From: a bacterium 1xD42-87
GTDB taxonomy: Bacteria; Bacillota; Clostridia; Lachnospirales; Lachnospiraceae
Direction: 5' to 3'
Assembly: GCA_003611805.1 (NCBI GenBank)
Contig: RAYM01000029.1
Location: forward strand, 33,581 to 97,580
DNA length: 64,000 nucleotides
Positions 1-9,389 of this stretch are shown here, piece by piece. Made by a program: the position numbers and the translations under genes. The notes under the pieces are model-generated. The model saw only the letters and a program-made list of their open reading frames with translations. It made no database searches and was not told the origin of the DNA. The number at the start of each line of letters is the position of its first letter. Within the stretch, counting starts at the first letter, position 1.

Positions 1-1
1 G

Positions 2-997
2 AGACGAAAACTGTTTGTGGCAGGGCTTTTCGGCTGTATTCTGTTCTGGTGCCTTGCCTCCCGGTTTATCTGGGATATTCGGATTGAAGGGAATTTTGCC
101 CTGACGGAAGACGTGCTGCTGGATTATCTGGAGGAACAGGGCGTGCACACGGCAATGAAAAAAAGTGCGCTGGAGATTGCAGAACTGGAACAGGCGCTCC
201 GGGAGGACTATGACCTGATTACATGGACTTCCGTACAGCTTAGGGGAACGACGCTGTTAATCCATATCAAGGAAAATGAGATGCCGGTCTATGATAACCG
301 TAATCAGGCGGAAGCGGACAAAGGCATGGATCTGGTGGCTGAAAAAGAGGGTGTGGTGACTTATATCATCACCAGAAGCGGTGTGCCGCAGGTGGCGTGC
401 GGGGACAGCGTGCGCAAAGGGGATGTGCTAGTGAGCGGCGCGGTTCCCGTCTACAACGAAGATACCACGGTGCGCAGATACCAGTATGTCCAGGCGGACG
501 CGGACATTACCATAAGCTACGCGCGGAACCTGTCGCTGGAGGAAGAAATTGCCTACGATGAAAAGTGCTATACGGGGGAGACCATTGAGATTCCGGTAGT
601 TGGCACGGGGGAAAAGGAAGTCGCTTTCCGCATCCGCAAGGTTCCCTACGATTTTTACGATACGAGCGAGGAGAAAAAGCAGGTGCAGCTTCTCGATCAT
701 CTGTACCTGCCGGTGTATTATGGGAAAAGGACAGTGCAGGAGTACGAAATTGTGCCGAAAATGCATACGGATGAGGAGATGAAGACGCTTTTACAGGAGC
801 GGTTTCGCAAAATTATCTCAACTTTAAATGAAAAAGGGGTACAAATTGCAGAAAAAAATGTTACAATAAAAAAGAATAATAAAAAATGGGTGTTGCATGC
901 CCATATGCAGCTTGAGGAATCGGCGGTGAAACTGACGCCAACCATAACGCCGCCTGTGGAGGAACCTGAAAAGGAGGAGGATACGCAGTCGGACTGA
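2..997 (+). CDS. yqfD: YqfD-family sporulation protein, 5' truncated by window edge
   Basis: The visible 331 residues match the YqfD family, a membrane protein of the Bacillota sporulation programme whose biochemical role is unknown. The frame is open from base 2 and reads RRKLF just before a hydrophobic segment (about residues 6-20), then the typical IRIEGN and a long soluble part. A GTG at 17 is an internal codon of that membrane segment, so I treat the true start as lying upstream of the window; family members are usually around 400 residues. The C-terminal tail is rich in P, E and D. The position directly before phoH, the pgpH-like gene and ybeY is the classic yqfD context and supports the call. 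Confidence 0.88.
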   Translation, partial: RRKLFVAGLFGCILFWCLASRFIWDIRIEGNFALTEDVLLDYLEEQGVHTAMKKSALEIAELEQALREDYDLITWTSVQLRGTTLLIHIKENEMPVYDNRNQAEADKGMDLVAEKEGVVTYIITRSGVPQVACGDSVRKGDVLVSGAVPVYNEDTTVRRYQYVQADADITISYARNLSLEEEIAYDEKCYTGETIEIPVVGTGEKEVAFRIRKVPYDFYDTSEEKKQVQLLDHLYLPVYYGKRTVQEYEIVPKMHTDEEMKTLLQERFRKIISTLNEKGVQIAEKNVTIKKNNKKWVLHAHMQLEESAVKLTPTITPPVEEPEKEEDTQSD

Positions 998-1024
998 CCA
1001 GGCTGTGTTTTTGAAAGGCGGGGA

Positions 1025-2035
1025 ATGGACGCGTTTACAGTCAGTATAGATGTGCCGGTGGAGCACATGAGGAACCTTTTTGGGGAGTTTGATTCCCATA
1101 TCAAAAGAATTGAGAATGATTTGCATGTGATGATCGTGGACCGCGATGGCGCGGTCCGGATATCCGGGAAGCGGGATGCCGCGGACAGGGCGGCACGGAT
1201 TGTGAAAGAACTTTTGGCACTGTCAGAGAGAGGTGCGATTTTGGAGGAACAGAGCGTGGATTATGCCATTGAGCTTGGCAGGGAGCACAAGGAGGACATG
1301 CTGCTGGCAATGGACAGCGACTGCATCTGCCATACCGTGAGCGGCAAACCGATTAAACCTAAGACGCTTGGGCAGAAACAGTATGTGGATGCCATGCGCG
1401 ATCATATGATTGTTTTCGGGGTGGGACCCGCCGGTACGGGGAAAACCTATCTCGCGATGGCGATGGCGGTGACAGCCTTTAAGAATAACGAAGTCAGCCG
1501 CATCATTCTGACAAGACCCGCCATCGAGGCGGGAGAGAAGCTGGGTTTTCTTCCCGGCGACCTGCAGAGCAAGGTAGATCCTTACCTGCGCCCGCTTTAC
1601 GACGCGCTTTACCAGATTATGGGGGCGGAGAGCTTTGCGCGGAATATGGAAAAGGGGCTGATTGAGGTGGCGCCTCTTGCTTATATGCGCGGGCGGACTC
1701 TGGATAACGCCTATATCATTCTGGATGAGGCGCAGAATACCACACCGGCGCAGATGAAGATGTTTCTGACGAGAATCGGATTCGGCTCCAAGGTGGTGGT
1801 TACCGGGGACGCCTCCCAGAAGGACCTGGCGCCGGACATGAAATCCGGGCTGGATGTGGCGGTGAGAGTGCTCTCGAAAATAGACGATATTTCTTTCTGC
1901 AGCCTGAGCAGCAAGGATGTGGTCAGGCATCCGCTTGTGCAGAGGATCGTGAAAGCATACGACGATTACGAAGAAAAAGAGAAACGACGGAGTGGGCAAA
2001 AAACAGGAAACAGGAATTACAGGCGTGGAAAATAA
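1025..2035 (+). CDS. phoH: PhoH-like P-loop ATPase
   Basis: This 336-residue protein belongs to the PhoH/YlaK-like cytoplasmic P-loop NTPases, thought to act in RNA metabolism together with YbeY. An N-terminal KH-like region (about 1-90) precedes the ATPase domain, which has Walker A GPAGTGKT near residue 140 and Walker B YIILDEAQNT near 238. Length is normal. The ATG at 1025 follows a purine-rich GGCGGGGA stretch. The gene starts 27 bp after yqfD and its 3' end overlaps the next gene by 44 bp, so it sits inside a tightly packed operon. The exact biochemical role of the family remains unsettled. Confidence 0.93.
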   Translation: MDAFTVSIDVPVEHMRNLFGEFDSHIKRIENDLHVMIVDRDGAVRISGKRDAADRAARIVKELLALSERGAILEEQSVDYAIELGREHKEDMLLAMDSDCICHTVSGKPIKPKTLGQKQYVDAMRDHMIVFGVGPAGTGKTYLAMAMAVTAFKNNEVSRIILTRPAIEAGEKLGFLPGDLQSKVDPYLRPLYDALYQIMGAESFARNMEKGLIEVAPLAYMRGRTLDNAYIILDEAQNTTPAQMKMFLTRIGFGSKVVVTGDASQKDLAPDMKSGLDVAVRVLSKIDDISFCSLSSKDVVRHPLVQRIVKAYDDYEEKEKRRSGQKTGNRNYRRGK

Positions 2036-3239
2036 TATTAATCTTGAGAAAAACAGTAATATCATAAAAAGAATCGTAGTGTTTATGTTCATGTTTGCCC
2101 TGTCGGGCGTGATTGCATGGCTCGGCAGCGTGCTTTATCACATCCAGACGGATATGATGATCCGGAATATCGTTATGGTCCTGACCGGGAGCGGAATCGT
2201 TATCTTCTCCTACGTGATGGGCGAGACCAGCGGCTTTTTTGTATACCGGAATGAAGGACGCTACGGGAGATTTGCCTTTATCTATCTGGTAAGTCTGACG
2301 GCGGCGGTGTTTCTGCCGTTTCTGCCGGTTACAGGCTGGTCGTTTCTGGTGTTGTTTGTACTGTTAAGCGTTTTCTCAAACAGTATGACGGGATTAGCCG
2401 CGGGGAGTCTCGGCCTGCTTCTTGCCGTGAATTTTGCGGGCTGTGACTACGCGATTTTCTGGCTCTATTTTATCAGCGGCATGGCGGGCATACTTGTGTT
2501 TGCCACATTGGATGAGGATTTCAGGGTGGGGATTCCGATGGTGATTTCCCTGCTGGTTCTTTCCCTCTGCCTGACGGCAAACGTAATTCTTTTTGCAAAG
2601 GAACAGCTTTCCATTGCCCAGTTTATGATACCGGGAATCAATCTGATGGTCTGCTGTATCCTGCTTCTGGTCAGTCTGAAAATGGTCAGTTCTATGGTAA
2701 TTCACAGGTACCGTGACAGGTATATGGAGATCAATGATCCGGAGTGCCCGCTGCTGGTACAGCTCAAGGAACTTTCAAAGGAGGAGTATTATCACGCGAT
2801 CCACACGGCATATCTGGGCGATAAGGTCGCAAGGAGCCTTGGAATTGACGACGCGGCGGTGAAGGCGTGCGGGTATTATCACAGAATCGGTAAACTGACA
2901 GGAGAAAACACATGGGAAAATGTGTCGGCAATCTGCGATAAGTACCATTTCCCGCCGAAGACAAAGCAGATACTGAAAGAGTACGTGGACCCGGACGCGA
3001 AAATTGTTTCCAAGGAGACGATCGTCGTTCTGCTGGCGGACTGCATCGTGTCCTCCATCCTGTATCTGTTTGCGAAAGACCCAAAGGCGGAGCTGGATTA
3101 TGAGCAGCTGATCGACACGGTATTCAAAAAGAAATTTGAGACGGACGAGCTCTGGGGAAATGAGATTTCCATAGGACAGATATGCGAAATGAAGAAAATA
3201 TTTATCAAGGAGAAGCTATATTATGACTTCTTACGTTGA
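1992..3239 (+). CDS. Short PgpH-like 7TM protein with degenerate HD domain
   Basis: It occupies the position of pgpH/yqfF (7TM-HD c-di-AMP phosphodiesterase), between phoH and ybeY, but has only 415 residues against about 700 in full-length members. The large extracellular N-terminal domain is absent: a short basic leader is followed by about seven hydrophobic segments (residues roughly 25-235) and a C-terminal HD-like domain. The signature YYHDIGK reads YYHRIGK (His297-Arg298), and the later family histidines are not evident. I infer loss of phosphodiesterase activity with a possible sensor or scaffold role. The GTG start at 1992 lies inside phoH; an ATG slightly downstream cannot be excluded. 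Confidence 0.8.
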   Translation: MGKKQETGITGVENNINLEKNSNIIKRIVVFMFMFALSGVIAWLGSVLYHIQTDMMIRNIVMVLTGSGIVIFSYVMGETSGFFVYRNEGRYGRFAFIYLVSLTAAVFLPFLPVTGWSFLVLFVLLSVFSNSMTGLAAGSLGLLLAVNFAGCDYAIFWLYFISGMAGILVFATLDEDFRVGIPMVISLLVLSLCLTANVILFAKEQLSIAQFMIPGINLMVCCILLLVSLKMVSSMVIHRYRDRYMEINDPECPLLVQLKELSKEEYYHAIHTAYLGDKVARSLGIDDAAVKACGYYHRIGKLTGENTWENVSAICDKYHFPPKTKQILKEYVDPDAKIVSKETIVVLLADCIVSSILYLFAKDPKAELDYEQLIDTVFKKKFETDELWGNEISIGQICEMKKIFIKEKLYYDFLR

Positions 3240-3741
3240 AAATGAGACACAGCAGTCTTTTCCGTTTGATGCGAAGGCGCTGCTTGAACGTGTTGCGCAG
3301 GCTGTCCTGGACAGCGAAAACTGCCCCTATGAGGCGTCAGTGAATCTTCTTCTGACAGACGGCGAGGGCATTCGGGAGTACAACAAAAATTACCGGAATA
3401 TCGACGCGGAGACGGACGTGCTTTCTTTTCCTAATCTGGAGTTTGAAGTGCCGGGGGATTTTTCCGGCGCAGAGGAGAGCGGGGCGGACTGCTTTGACCC
3501 GGACAGCGGGGAACTGGTTCTTGGAGATATTATCCTGAATACAGCGCGGGTGAAGGAACAGGCGGAAGAGTACGGGCACAGTGAGCTCAGGGAGTTTGCC
3601 TTTCTTCTGGCGCACAGCCTGTACCATCTGTGCGGCTATGACCATATGGAGCCGGAAGAGGCGGCGCTGATGGAGGAAAAACAGGAGTGTGTACTGCAGA
3701 GCCTTTCTATTACAAGAGAACAGAGTGAGAAGTACTTCTAA
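3223..3741 (+). CDS. ybeY: Endoribonuclease YbeY
   Basis: YbeY is the zinc-dependent single-strand RNase involved in 16S rRNA 3' maturation and ribosome quality control. The 172-residue protein carries the metal-binding pattern H-x3-H-x5-H in AHSLYHLCGYDH near the C-terminus (about residues 130-140), and the conserved region around NKNYRNIDAETDVLSFP in the first half. Length is typical. The ATG at 3223 overlaps the end of the PgpH-like gene by 17 bp, which implies translational coupling, and follows the GGAGAAG ribosome binding site in that gene. Confidence 0.95.
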   Translation: MTSYVENETQQSFPFDAKALLERVAQAVLDSENCPYEASVNLLLTDGEGIREYNKNYRNIDAETDVLSFPNLEFEVPGDFSGAEESGADCFDPDSGELVLGDIILNTARVKEQAEEYGHSELREFAFLLAHSLYHLCGYDHMEPEEAALMEEKQECVLQSLSITREQSEKYF

Positions 3742-3763
3742 AGCTCAGCAGCAGAGGATAACG

Positions 3764-5410
3764 ATGAATATACAGTGGATGGCTAAAAATCTGAAAAACA
3801 GAATCGTCCTCTCATCGGGGATTATTTCTTATATGCTTCTTCTCCTTTGGCGGATTCCGCTTTCAAGAGTTATCGGGGATGAGGGAGTAGGACTCATGGC
3901 GCCGGCTTTTGAAATGTTTGTATTGACTACATTGGTCACATCTTACGGTATGTCGAACGCCATGGCTGGCATCATCCGCTACCGGGTCAAACGGGAACGG
4001 TATCGAAATGCGGGTAAAGTATTTAAGACGGCTTTTGTCATGAACCTGTTTCTGGGCACGGTGATGGCGTTATTTCTGCTGTTCTTTTCCTCATGGACCG
4101 CGGAGACGATTGCCTTGGAGCGTCTGAGCCGCATGGCGGTGATGGCGGCGGCGCCCTCCGTGTTTTTTGCCTCGCTTATAGGGCTTTTCCGGGGTTATTT
4201 TAACGGTTACGGCATGGGTGTGCTGACAGCGCATTCTCAATATATCGAAAAGACTGCCATGTTTGTGGGTGCAATTCTCGGCGGCAGGGCGTTTTATGGC
4301 TACGGACAGAAGGTAGCGGCGCTTTTACAGGTTGAGGCGCACAGTTATGCTTATGGTGCGCTCGGCGCCATGTTGGGCGTTTTTATTTCGCAGGTGATTG
4401 CCGTGCTGCATCTGATTCTGGTTTATGTGATCTATGCGGGCGCTTTTAAAGGGAGACCGGGACAGGACAACAGCAGACGTGCCGAGACGCGTTTTGAGAT
4501 ACAGCGGATGCTCATCGTCAATATGGTGCCGCTGGCGGCAGCCGCCGTATGCTCCAATCTGTTTATGCTCGCGGATCAGCGTTTTTTTAACCATTGCATG
4601 AATATGACGGAGCAGGGCAATGTGCGCACTGCGCAGTGGGGTAGTTTCTATGGCAAGTTTGCGCCGCTTATCGGGATATGTGCAGCATTTTCCTGCCTGT
4701 TTGTACACGGGCTGACAGGGAAAATCTGCAGCGCCTATGAGAGGGAGGAATATCGCGGCATGCGTGAGCGCATGGGCAGGGCGGTACGAAACGCGTCTAT
4801 CGTATCTTTTCCGGCGGCGATTTATCTGGCTGTCCTCGGGAAACCATTTTCCACTTGCTGTTACGGGAGATCGACGGCGCAGTCCGCGGTATTGGCGGGA
4901 TGGCTTTCAAAGGGGGCGGTTCTGGCGGCTTTATTTACCTTCTGCTTCCTGTTCGGACAGATCCTTTATAAACTGCGTATGACAAGGGAACTGTTTCTCA
5001 CTTCCGCAGCTTCCCTAGCTGTGCATCTGGCTGCCGCCTATTTTATGACACAGCGCGGACATATGGGTGTGGACGGGCTGCTCTGCGCGCTGATATTATT
5101 TTTTGGCATCTATATAGTTCTGTCCTTTGTTTTTCTGAACAGACGTATAAAATACAGACCTGACTGGTTTGCGGGTGTTCTGTTTCCGCTCGGCGCCGCG
5201 GCGGTTTCAGGGCTGGTCGTGTATCTGTTAAACCTGCTGCTCTCCGGCGTTGCCGGAGCGGTCTTGTGCATTGTCATTTCCCTGCCTGTGGGGGTGTTTT
5301 TCCATATCCTGTTCCTTGTGATCCTGCGGGTGATCGGGGAGACGGAACTGCAGGAGATGCCGCTTGGTTTCTTATTCATTATGCTTGGCAGAACGATAGG
5401 TGTTTTTTGA
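3764..5410 (+). CDS. SpoVB/MurJ-like multi-pass flippase
   Basis: A very hydrophobic 548-residue protein of the MOP (multidrug/oligosaccharidyl-lipid/polysaccharide) exporter superfamily, resembling stage V sporulation protein B and relatives that move lipid-linked sugars across the membrane. About 12-14 membrane segments can be traced; the start region LWRIPLSRVIGDEGVGL and the segment LIGLFRGYFNGYG are typical of the SpoVB group. I chose ATG 3764, preceded by AGAGGA, rather than an upstream in-frame ATG at 3689 that lies inside ybeY. The gene follows ybeY by 22 bp. Substrate cannot be read from sequence; a role in spore cortex or cell-wall precursor transport is an inference. Confidence 0.8.
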   Translation: MNIQWMAKNLKNRIVLSSGIISYMLLLLWRIPLSRVIGDEGVGLMAPAFEMFVLTTLVTSYGMSNAMAGIIRYRVKRERYRNAGKVFKTAFVMNLFLGTVMALFLLFFSSWTAETIALERLSRMAVMAAAPSVFFASLIGLFRGYFNGYGMGVLTAHSQYIEKTAMFVGAILGGRAFYGYGQKVAALLQVEAHSYAYGALGAMLGVFISQVIAVLHLILVYVIYAGAFKGRPGQDNSRRAETRFEIQRMLIVNMVPLAAAAVCSNLFMLADQRFFNHCMNMTEQGNVRTAQWGSFYGKFAPLIGICAAFSCLFVHGLTGKICSAYEREEYRGMRERMGRAVRNASIVSFPAAIYLAVLGKPFSTCCYGRSTAQSAVLAGWLSKGAVLAALFTFCFLFGQILYKLRMTRELFLTSAASLAVHLAAAYFMTQRGHMGVDGLLCALILFFGIYIVLSFVFLNRRIKYRPDWFAGVLFPLGAAAVSGLVVYLLNLLLSGVAGAVLCIVISLPVGVFFHILFLVILRVIGETELQEMPLGFLFIMLGRTIGVF

Positions 5411-5482
5411 GACAGCTGTATAAAAAAACAGAAATGGCTGATACTGATTACAGGAAATCCGACAAGAGAGGTTTAAAACGGA

Positions 5483-6223
5483 ATGAAACTTGTAAAACGT
5501 ATCAGTCTTTTTATGACATTGTCTGTGATCATGCTTGGTCTTGGCGGCTGGGGTGCGCTGAAAGCGGAGGAATTTTTTTACCCGCACCGGTACAGGAACA
5601 GTTATGAACAGGCGGGGACGGGATCGGCGGACAGTCTGCGTCAGTCGGTATCGCAGCTTGCGGATGCCGTTTCCCAGTCTGCCCCGTTTTCACAGGATGA
5701 GCAGACCGGTACGGCGGTAAAAGAACAGGTTATTGACAGGGCGGCGGAGGAACCGGTGATCGAGGCGGCGGCAGCGCAGGAGCCCGTGGTGACGGCAGAC
5801 ACGCGGTATCTGCTGGAAATGGTAAATTTGTCCGAGGGAACCGTGACGGAGAACGAGGAGACGATCCCTGTCATGTACATCGGTTTAAACAGGGAGGAAC
5901 TGCTGGAGGCGCTGTCCGCCTATGAGGACAACCCGCCGCTTACAGAGCTGGAACAGGGGTTTGAGAGCATTGAACTGACCGCTTTTTCCAAAGACAGGGT
6001 GGCGGTCTGCAAATATTATAAAGAACAGGAGCCGCAGAAATTTTATCTGATGGTGGCGGATCATTTTATCGTGGTGTACGAGGAGGACAGAAGTACACTT
6101 TACATGAATACGGATATTTTGCTGGAACGGCTGCCGGACGCCCTGCAGAGAGAAATTATGGAGGGGAAGCTTGTGGCGAGCGAGGAGGAGCTGTATCTGT
6201 TTCTGGAATCGTATTCCAGCTAA
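5483..6223 (+). CDS. Membrane-anchored protein with BofC-like C-terminal domain
   Basis: The 246-residue product begins with a basic N-terminus and one hydrophobic segment (about 8-28), then a low-complexity A/E/Q-rich linker to about residue 105. The last 140 residues resemble the BofC C-terminal domain: a VYEEDRSTLYM strand-like stretch, a LPDALQREIMEG helix and a SEEELYLFLESYS end. BofC in Bacillus tempers signalling of pro-sigma-K processing at the forespore membrane; whether this protein does so is unknown. It lies 72 bp after the flippase gene and upstream of two flavoprotein genes. The domain call is by eye and moderately certain. Confidence 0.6.
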   Translation: MKLVKRISLFMTLSVIMLGLGGWGALKAEEFFYPHRYRNSYEQAGTGSADSLRQSVSQLADAVSQSAPFSQDEQTGTAVKEQVIDRAAEEPVIEAAAAQEPVVTADTRYLLEMVNLSEGTVTENEETIPVMYIGLNREELLEALSAYEDNPPLTELEQGFESIELTAFSKDRVAVCKYYKEQEPQKFYLMVADHFIVVYEEDRSTLYMNTDILLERLPDALQREIMEGKLVASEEELYLFLESYSS

Positions 6224-6271
6224 ACGCGATAAGCGGCATTATCTGCATAGAGTCTGAAAGGAATAAACGCT

Positions 6272-7504
6272 ATGGAAAGACAGGTTGCAGTCATAGGCGG
6301 GGGCGCGGCGGGCATGACGGCGGCGATTCAGGCGGCTGGTGAGGGCGCGGCGGTGACGGTCTATGAGAGAAACGACAGGGTTGGGAAAAAAATTCTGTCC
6401 ACGGGAAACGGCAGATGTAATTTTTCCAATGAGGCGATGGGGGCGGAATTTTACCATGGAAGCGGCAAGGCACTGGCGGACGGTGTGCTTTCTGCGTTCG
6501 GGGTGGCGCAGACGAAAGATTTTTTTTCGTCCCTCGGTATGCGGATCAGGGAGCGGGACGGTTATCTGTATCCGGCGAGCGATCAGGCGTCCACGGTGCT
6601 CGATCTGCTGCGCTACGAGCTTGACAGGCGGCAGATAGCGGTACATACGGAGGCGGCGGTTCAGACGCTCTCTTTTGAACAGGGAAGAAACCAGTTTTGG
6701 ACCGGGTGCCATGGGAAAGAGGCATATTATGATGCGGTCATTCTCTGCTGCGGCGGCAAAGCAGCGCCGAATACCGGTTCCGACGGGAGCGGCTTCCGGC
6801 TGGCCAAGCGGTTCGGACACCGAATTGTCAGACCCGTGCCCGCTCTTGCCGCGCTTGTCTGTAAGGAGCCGTTTTATAAACAGGTGACGGGGGTGCGCTG
6901 CGACGCGGAGCTTACCCTGCTGGCTGCCGGAAAGGAGGCGGGCAGGGAGCGGGGCGAACTGCAGCTTACGGATTACGGGCTTTCCGGCATACCGGCGTTT
7001 CAGATCTGCAGGACTGCCGGCTACGCGCTGCTTGATAAAAAGCCTGTCACGGTGCGGGTGTCTTTTCTTCCCGACTTTGACGAGGGGGCTTGCAGCGCAT
7101 TTTTCCGGCAACGGCTTGCGGCGCACGGTGAGGATGAGATGGATGTGTTCCTGACCGGAATAGTCAACAAGAAAATCAACCGTCTGCTTATGAAATTGTC
7201 GGGCATTCGGGAGTCCGAGCGGGCAAAAGATGTCCCTGCGGCGGCATTTGAACGGCTGCAGAAAATGTATCTCGGTCTGGAGACGGCAGTTGTGGGGACG
7301 AACGGTTTCGACAGGGCGCAGGTGTGCGCAGGAGGCGTGGACTGCGGCGAAGTGACGGAACATCTCATGTCGAAAAAACAGCCGGGGCTCTATTTTGCAG
7401 GAGAAATTCTGGATATCGATGGGCTGTGCGGCGGCTATAACCTGCAGTGGGCGTGGAGCAGCGGGACGGTTGCCGGGAAGGCGGCGGCAGGGGATGTCAG
7501 ATAA
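6272..7504 (+). CDS. HI0933/BaiN-family FAD-dependent oxidoreductase
   Basis: A 410-residue flavoprotein of the HI0933-like (BaiN/YtfP) family. It opens with the dinucleotide-binding motif VIGGGAAGMTAA at residues 6-17 and shows the family signatures GKKILSTGNGRCNFSN near residue 37 and, at the end, YFAGEILDIDGLCGGYNLQWA, which closes the FAD site. Length is standard. Members include a bile-acid-pathway enzyme, but most have no known substrate, so I assign only a redox flavoenzyme. ATG at 6272 is preceded by AAAGGAATAAACGCT. The next gene, also an FAD enzyme, starts 28 bp downstream, suggesting co-transcription. Confidence 0.9.
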   Translation: MERQVAVIGGGAAGMTAAIQAAGEGAAVTVYERNDRVGKKILSTGNGRCNFSNEAMGAEFYHGSGKALADGVLSAFGVAQTKDFFSSLGMRIRERDGYLYPASDQASTVLDLLRYELDRRQIAVHTEAAVQTLSFEQGRNQFWTGCHGKEAYYDAVILCCGGKAAPNTGSDGSGFRLAKRFGHRIVRPVPALAALVCKEPFYKQVTGVRCDAELTLLAAGKEAGRERGELQLTDYGLSGIPAFQICRTAGYALLDKKPVTVRVSFLPDFDEGACSAFFRQRLAAHGEDEMDVFLTGIVNKKINRLLMKLSGIRESERAKDVPAAAFERLQKMYLGLETAVVGTNGFDRAQVCAGGVDCGEVTEHLMSKKQPGLYFAGEILDIDGLCGGYNLQWAWSSGTVAGKAAAGDVR

Positions 7505-7532
7505 GCTTGGCATCGCGGAAACGGAGAAAACT

Positions 7533-9287
7533 ATGATTCGGATACAACAGATCAAACTGGCGGCGGACTGTGAGGACGAGCAGGCGGCGCTTCTCAAAAA
7601 GGCGGCAAAGCAGCTGCGGACAGGACCTTCCGCTATCCAATCCCTTTCCATTGTGAAGAAATCTCTGGACGCCAGAAAGAAGCCGGAAATATATGCGGTT
7701 TATACGGTGGATGTGAAGGTGTCGGACGAACGGGCGGTTTTTCAGAAAATCAGGGGAAAGAGCGGGCAGATACAGCTGGTGGAGGAGAAGCCGTATCGGT
7801 TTCCGACACCGAAGGTTATGCAAAAACCAACGCCCGTTGACAGACCGGTGATTGTTGGGACAGGACCGGCGGGGCTTTTCTGCGGGTATATGCTTGCGAA
7901 GGCGGGCTTTCGCCCGCTGCTGTTGGAACGGGGCAGGGAAGTACATAAACGCCGGGAAGATGTGGAGCGGTTCTGGCGGGATGGCGTTCTGGATCCCGGC
8001 TCCAACGTGCAGTTTGGGGAAGGCGGCGCAGGTACATTCTCCGACGGAAAACTGACCACTACGGTCAAGGATCCGAAAGGACGGATGCAGGAGGTTTTGC
8101 GCATTTTCGTGGAAGCTGGGGCGCCGAAGGCGATTCTGTACGAGGCAAAACCGCATATCGGCACTGATATATTAATAAAGGTTGTAGAAAATCTGCGCAG
8201 ACAGATTATAAAATGGGGCGGCGAGGTGCGGTTTGAGTCGCAGGTGACCGCGCTTCTTACGGAAGATGACCGGGCGGCGGAGGCTTCCATGCAGAGCCGC
8301 CGGATCACAGGCGTTGTGGCAAACGGGGAAGAGATACGAGGCGGCGCGGTCGTTCTGGCCATCGGTTACAGCGCGCGGGACACCTTCCAGATGCTCCACG
8401 GACTGCAGGTGCCCATGGAGGCAAAGGCTTTTGCGGTGGGGCTTCGCATGGAGCATCCCCGGGAGATGATCGACAGGCTGCAATATGGGGAATGCGGCAT
8501 TTCCCTTCCGGCGGCGGCATACAAGGTGACGGCGCAGACCGCTTCCGGCAGGGGCGTCTATTCCTTCTGTATGTGCCCGGGCGGTTATGTGGTGAACGCC
8601 TCCTCGGAGTCTGGCAGAACGGCGGTGAACGGAATGAGTTACAGCGGGCGGGACGGCGCAAACAGCAACAGCGCCATGATCGTCACCGTGTCGCCCGCGG
8701 ATTATGGGACATACGGCGGTACGGGACCCCTTGCGGGCATTGCGTTTCAGCGCCATCTGGAAGAGCGTGCCTACGAGATCGGGCAGGGCAGGGTGCCCGT
8801 GGAGCGTTATGGGGATTTTCGGGCGGCGGTCTGCGGCAGGCAAAACGAGGGCCGGCTGTTTCAGGCGCAAAGAGGTGAAAATGCCAGACGGCGTGTGCAA
8901 GAAAATGGCTTTTCATATATGCCAGAACAGAGTATGCTATGCCGACGTTATCCCGGGTTCGTGCCCGCCATTAAGGGCGCATGGAATTTCGCCCCGGTTC
9001 ACGAAATTCTGCCGGAATTCTTGAATCAGGCGCTTGTGGAAGGAATTGACCTAATTGGTCAAAAGATGCCCGGCTTTGCCGACGGGGATGCGTACCTCTC
9101 CGGCGTGGAGAGCAGGACATCCTCCCCCATAAGGATTCTGCGGGACGAGACGGGGCAGTCCGCGCTTCAGGGGCTTTTCCCCTGCGGCGAGGGCGCGGGC
9201 TACGCGGGCGGCATCACATCGGCGGCGATGGACGGGATTCTGATTGCGGAGAAGGTTGCAATGCTTTATTCGGATGTGGTAAGATGA
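7533..9287 (+). CDS. FAD-dependent dehydrogenase-like protein (COG2509 type)
   Basis: A 584-residue flavoprotein with an N-terminal alpha/beta domain (about 1-95) followed by the FAD motif VIVGTGPAGLFCGYMLA near residue 106 and VQFGEGGAGTFSDGKLTT near 165, typical of the uncharacterised COG2509 group. The C-terminal GEGAGYAGGITSAAMDG closes the flavin site. I prefer ATG 7533, which has ACGGAGAAAACT before it and gives the usual MIRIxQIKL beginning; ATG 7494, overlapping the end of the previous gene, is the alternative. No specific substrate is known for the family. It is paired with the BaiN-like gene upstream. Confidence 0.88.
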   Translation: MIRIQQIKLAADCEDEQAALLKKAAKQLRTGPSAIQSLSIVKKSLDARKKPEIYAVYTVDVKVSDERAVFQKIRGKSGQIQLVEEKPYRFPTPKVMQKPTPVDRPVIVGTGPAGLFCGYMLAKAGFRPLLLERGREVHKRREDVERFWRDGVLDPGSNVQFGEGGAGTFSDGKLTTTVKDPKGRMQEVLRIFVEAGAPKAILYEAKPHIGTDILIKVVENLRRQIIKWGGEVRFESQVTALLTEDDRAAEASMQSRRITGVVANGEEIRGGAVVLAIGYSARDTFQMLHGLQVPMEAKAFAVGLRMEHPREMIDRLQYGECGISLPAAAYKVTAQTASGRGVYSFCMCPGGYVVNASSESGRTAVNGMSYSGRDGANSNSAMIVTVSPADYGTYGGTGPLAGIAFQRHLEERAYEIGQGRVPVERYGDFRAAVCGRQNEGRLFQAQRGENARRRVQENGFSYMPEQSMLCRRYPGFVPAIKGAWNFAPVHEILPEFLNQALVEGIDLIGQKMPGFADGDAYLSGVESRTSSPIRILRDETGQSALQGLFPCGEGAGYAGGITSAAMDGILIAEKVAMLYSDVVR

Positions 9288-9389
9288 CTAAAGATTTTAT
9301 AATGAAATACATAAATCGGAACATAGGAAGCCGATAGAAAACAGCTTAAACAAAGGGAATACTTTTCCGAAAAGGGAGAAAATATAAGG

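Noticed and set aside
6239..7651. 470-codon open frame on the minus strand
   Set aside because: It is fully antisense to the well-supported flavoprotein gene at 6272-7504 and its translation has no family features.
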